A DNA stretch of 7,591 nt from assembly GCA_965369945.1 (NCBI GenBank), contig CBDUST010000230.1, forward strand, positions 1 to 7,591, given 5' to 3'. How positions within the stretch are numbered: position 1 is the first letter of the stretch; each line of letters starts with the position of its first letter. Made by a program: the position numbers and the translations under genes. The stretch comes from JADFNO01 sp965369945. Lineage in GTDB: Bacteria > Planctomycetota > Phycisphaerae > Phycisphaerales > SM1A02. The notes under the pieces were generated by a model. The model did not search any database. It was not told the DNA's origin and was given only the letters and a program-made list of their open reading frames with translations. Positions 7,526 through 7,591 of the stretch are shown here, one piece after another.

Positions 7526-7536
7526 CAACTCCTAGC

Positions 7537-7591
7537 CTGTAGGGCAGACTTTGAGCCTGCCTCTTGTTCACAACGCCGACCCCGGCAGGCC
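7537..7591. repeat. Palindromic repeat unit 2, cut by the window end
   Basis: The 55 bases from 7537 to 7591 are identical to 7454-7508, comprising the whole left arm, the 22-base centre and the first eight bases of the right arm. The period between units is 83 bases, with an 11-base spacer (7526-7536) between them. Because the copy is still matching at the last base, the array probably continues beyond the window. Confidence 0.9.

Noticed and set aside
7454..7591. CRISPR array considered for the repeats at the right end
   Set aside because: The 55-base identical part includes the centre of the palindrome, the period is 83 with an 11-base spacer, and there are no unique spacers of 30-40 bases or cas genes.

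Overview
The window carries four protein-coding regions on a moderately GC-rich bacterial segment: the first part of an Alternative Complex III (act) operon, a large amino-acid-permease-like transporter with cytosolic regulatory domains, and a divergent TatD-family hydrolase followed by structured repeats. ACIII is known from Planctomycetota, Bacteroidota, Chloroflexota, Rhodothermota and several proteobacterial-type lineages. The permease-EIIA-TrkA_C fusion and the hairpin repeat families suggest Planctomycetota or a neighbouring phylum. That placement is inference, because no taxonomic marker gene is present.

Left part (1-4031, minus strand): actA (pentaheme cytochrome c), actB (Mo-oxidoreductase-like domain fused to an iron-sulfur domain) and the first 64 codons of actC (NrfD-like membrane quinol subunit) run leftwards off the window edge. 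actA and actB overlap by 13 bases, and actB and actC share an ATGA, so they form one translationally coupled operon. A strong sigma-70-type promoter (TTGACA, 17-base spacer, TACGAT) lies just upstream of actA. The products are expected to oxidise membrane quinol and pass electrons to a periplasmic carrier or an adjacent terminal oxidase, replacing the bc1 complex. The remaining subunits (actD, actE, actF) and any oxidase genes would lie outside the window.

Middle (4092-6499): an intergenic stretch of about 290 bases with nothing recognisable is followed by the permease gene, also on the minus strand. Its product is a 12-helix APC-superfamily transporter with a C-terminal PTS EIIA type-2-like domain that retains the active-site histidine motif, and a terminal TrkA_C (RCK_C)-like domain. 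This is the most unusual protein architecture here.

Right part (6500-7591): a short divergent intergenic region separates the permease from tatD on the plus strand. Beyond tatD are two copies of a 72-base palindromic repeat at a period of 83 bases, the second cut by the window end. Each repeat is a pair of oppositely oriented small hairpins, and the two arms differ in a way that preserves base pairing. I found no CRISPR array, tRNA, rRNA, insertion sequence or phage gene, and nothing I would call a wholly new system. The repeats and the permease fusion deserve the closest look.
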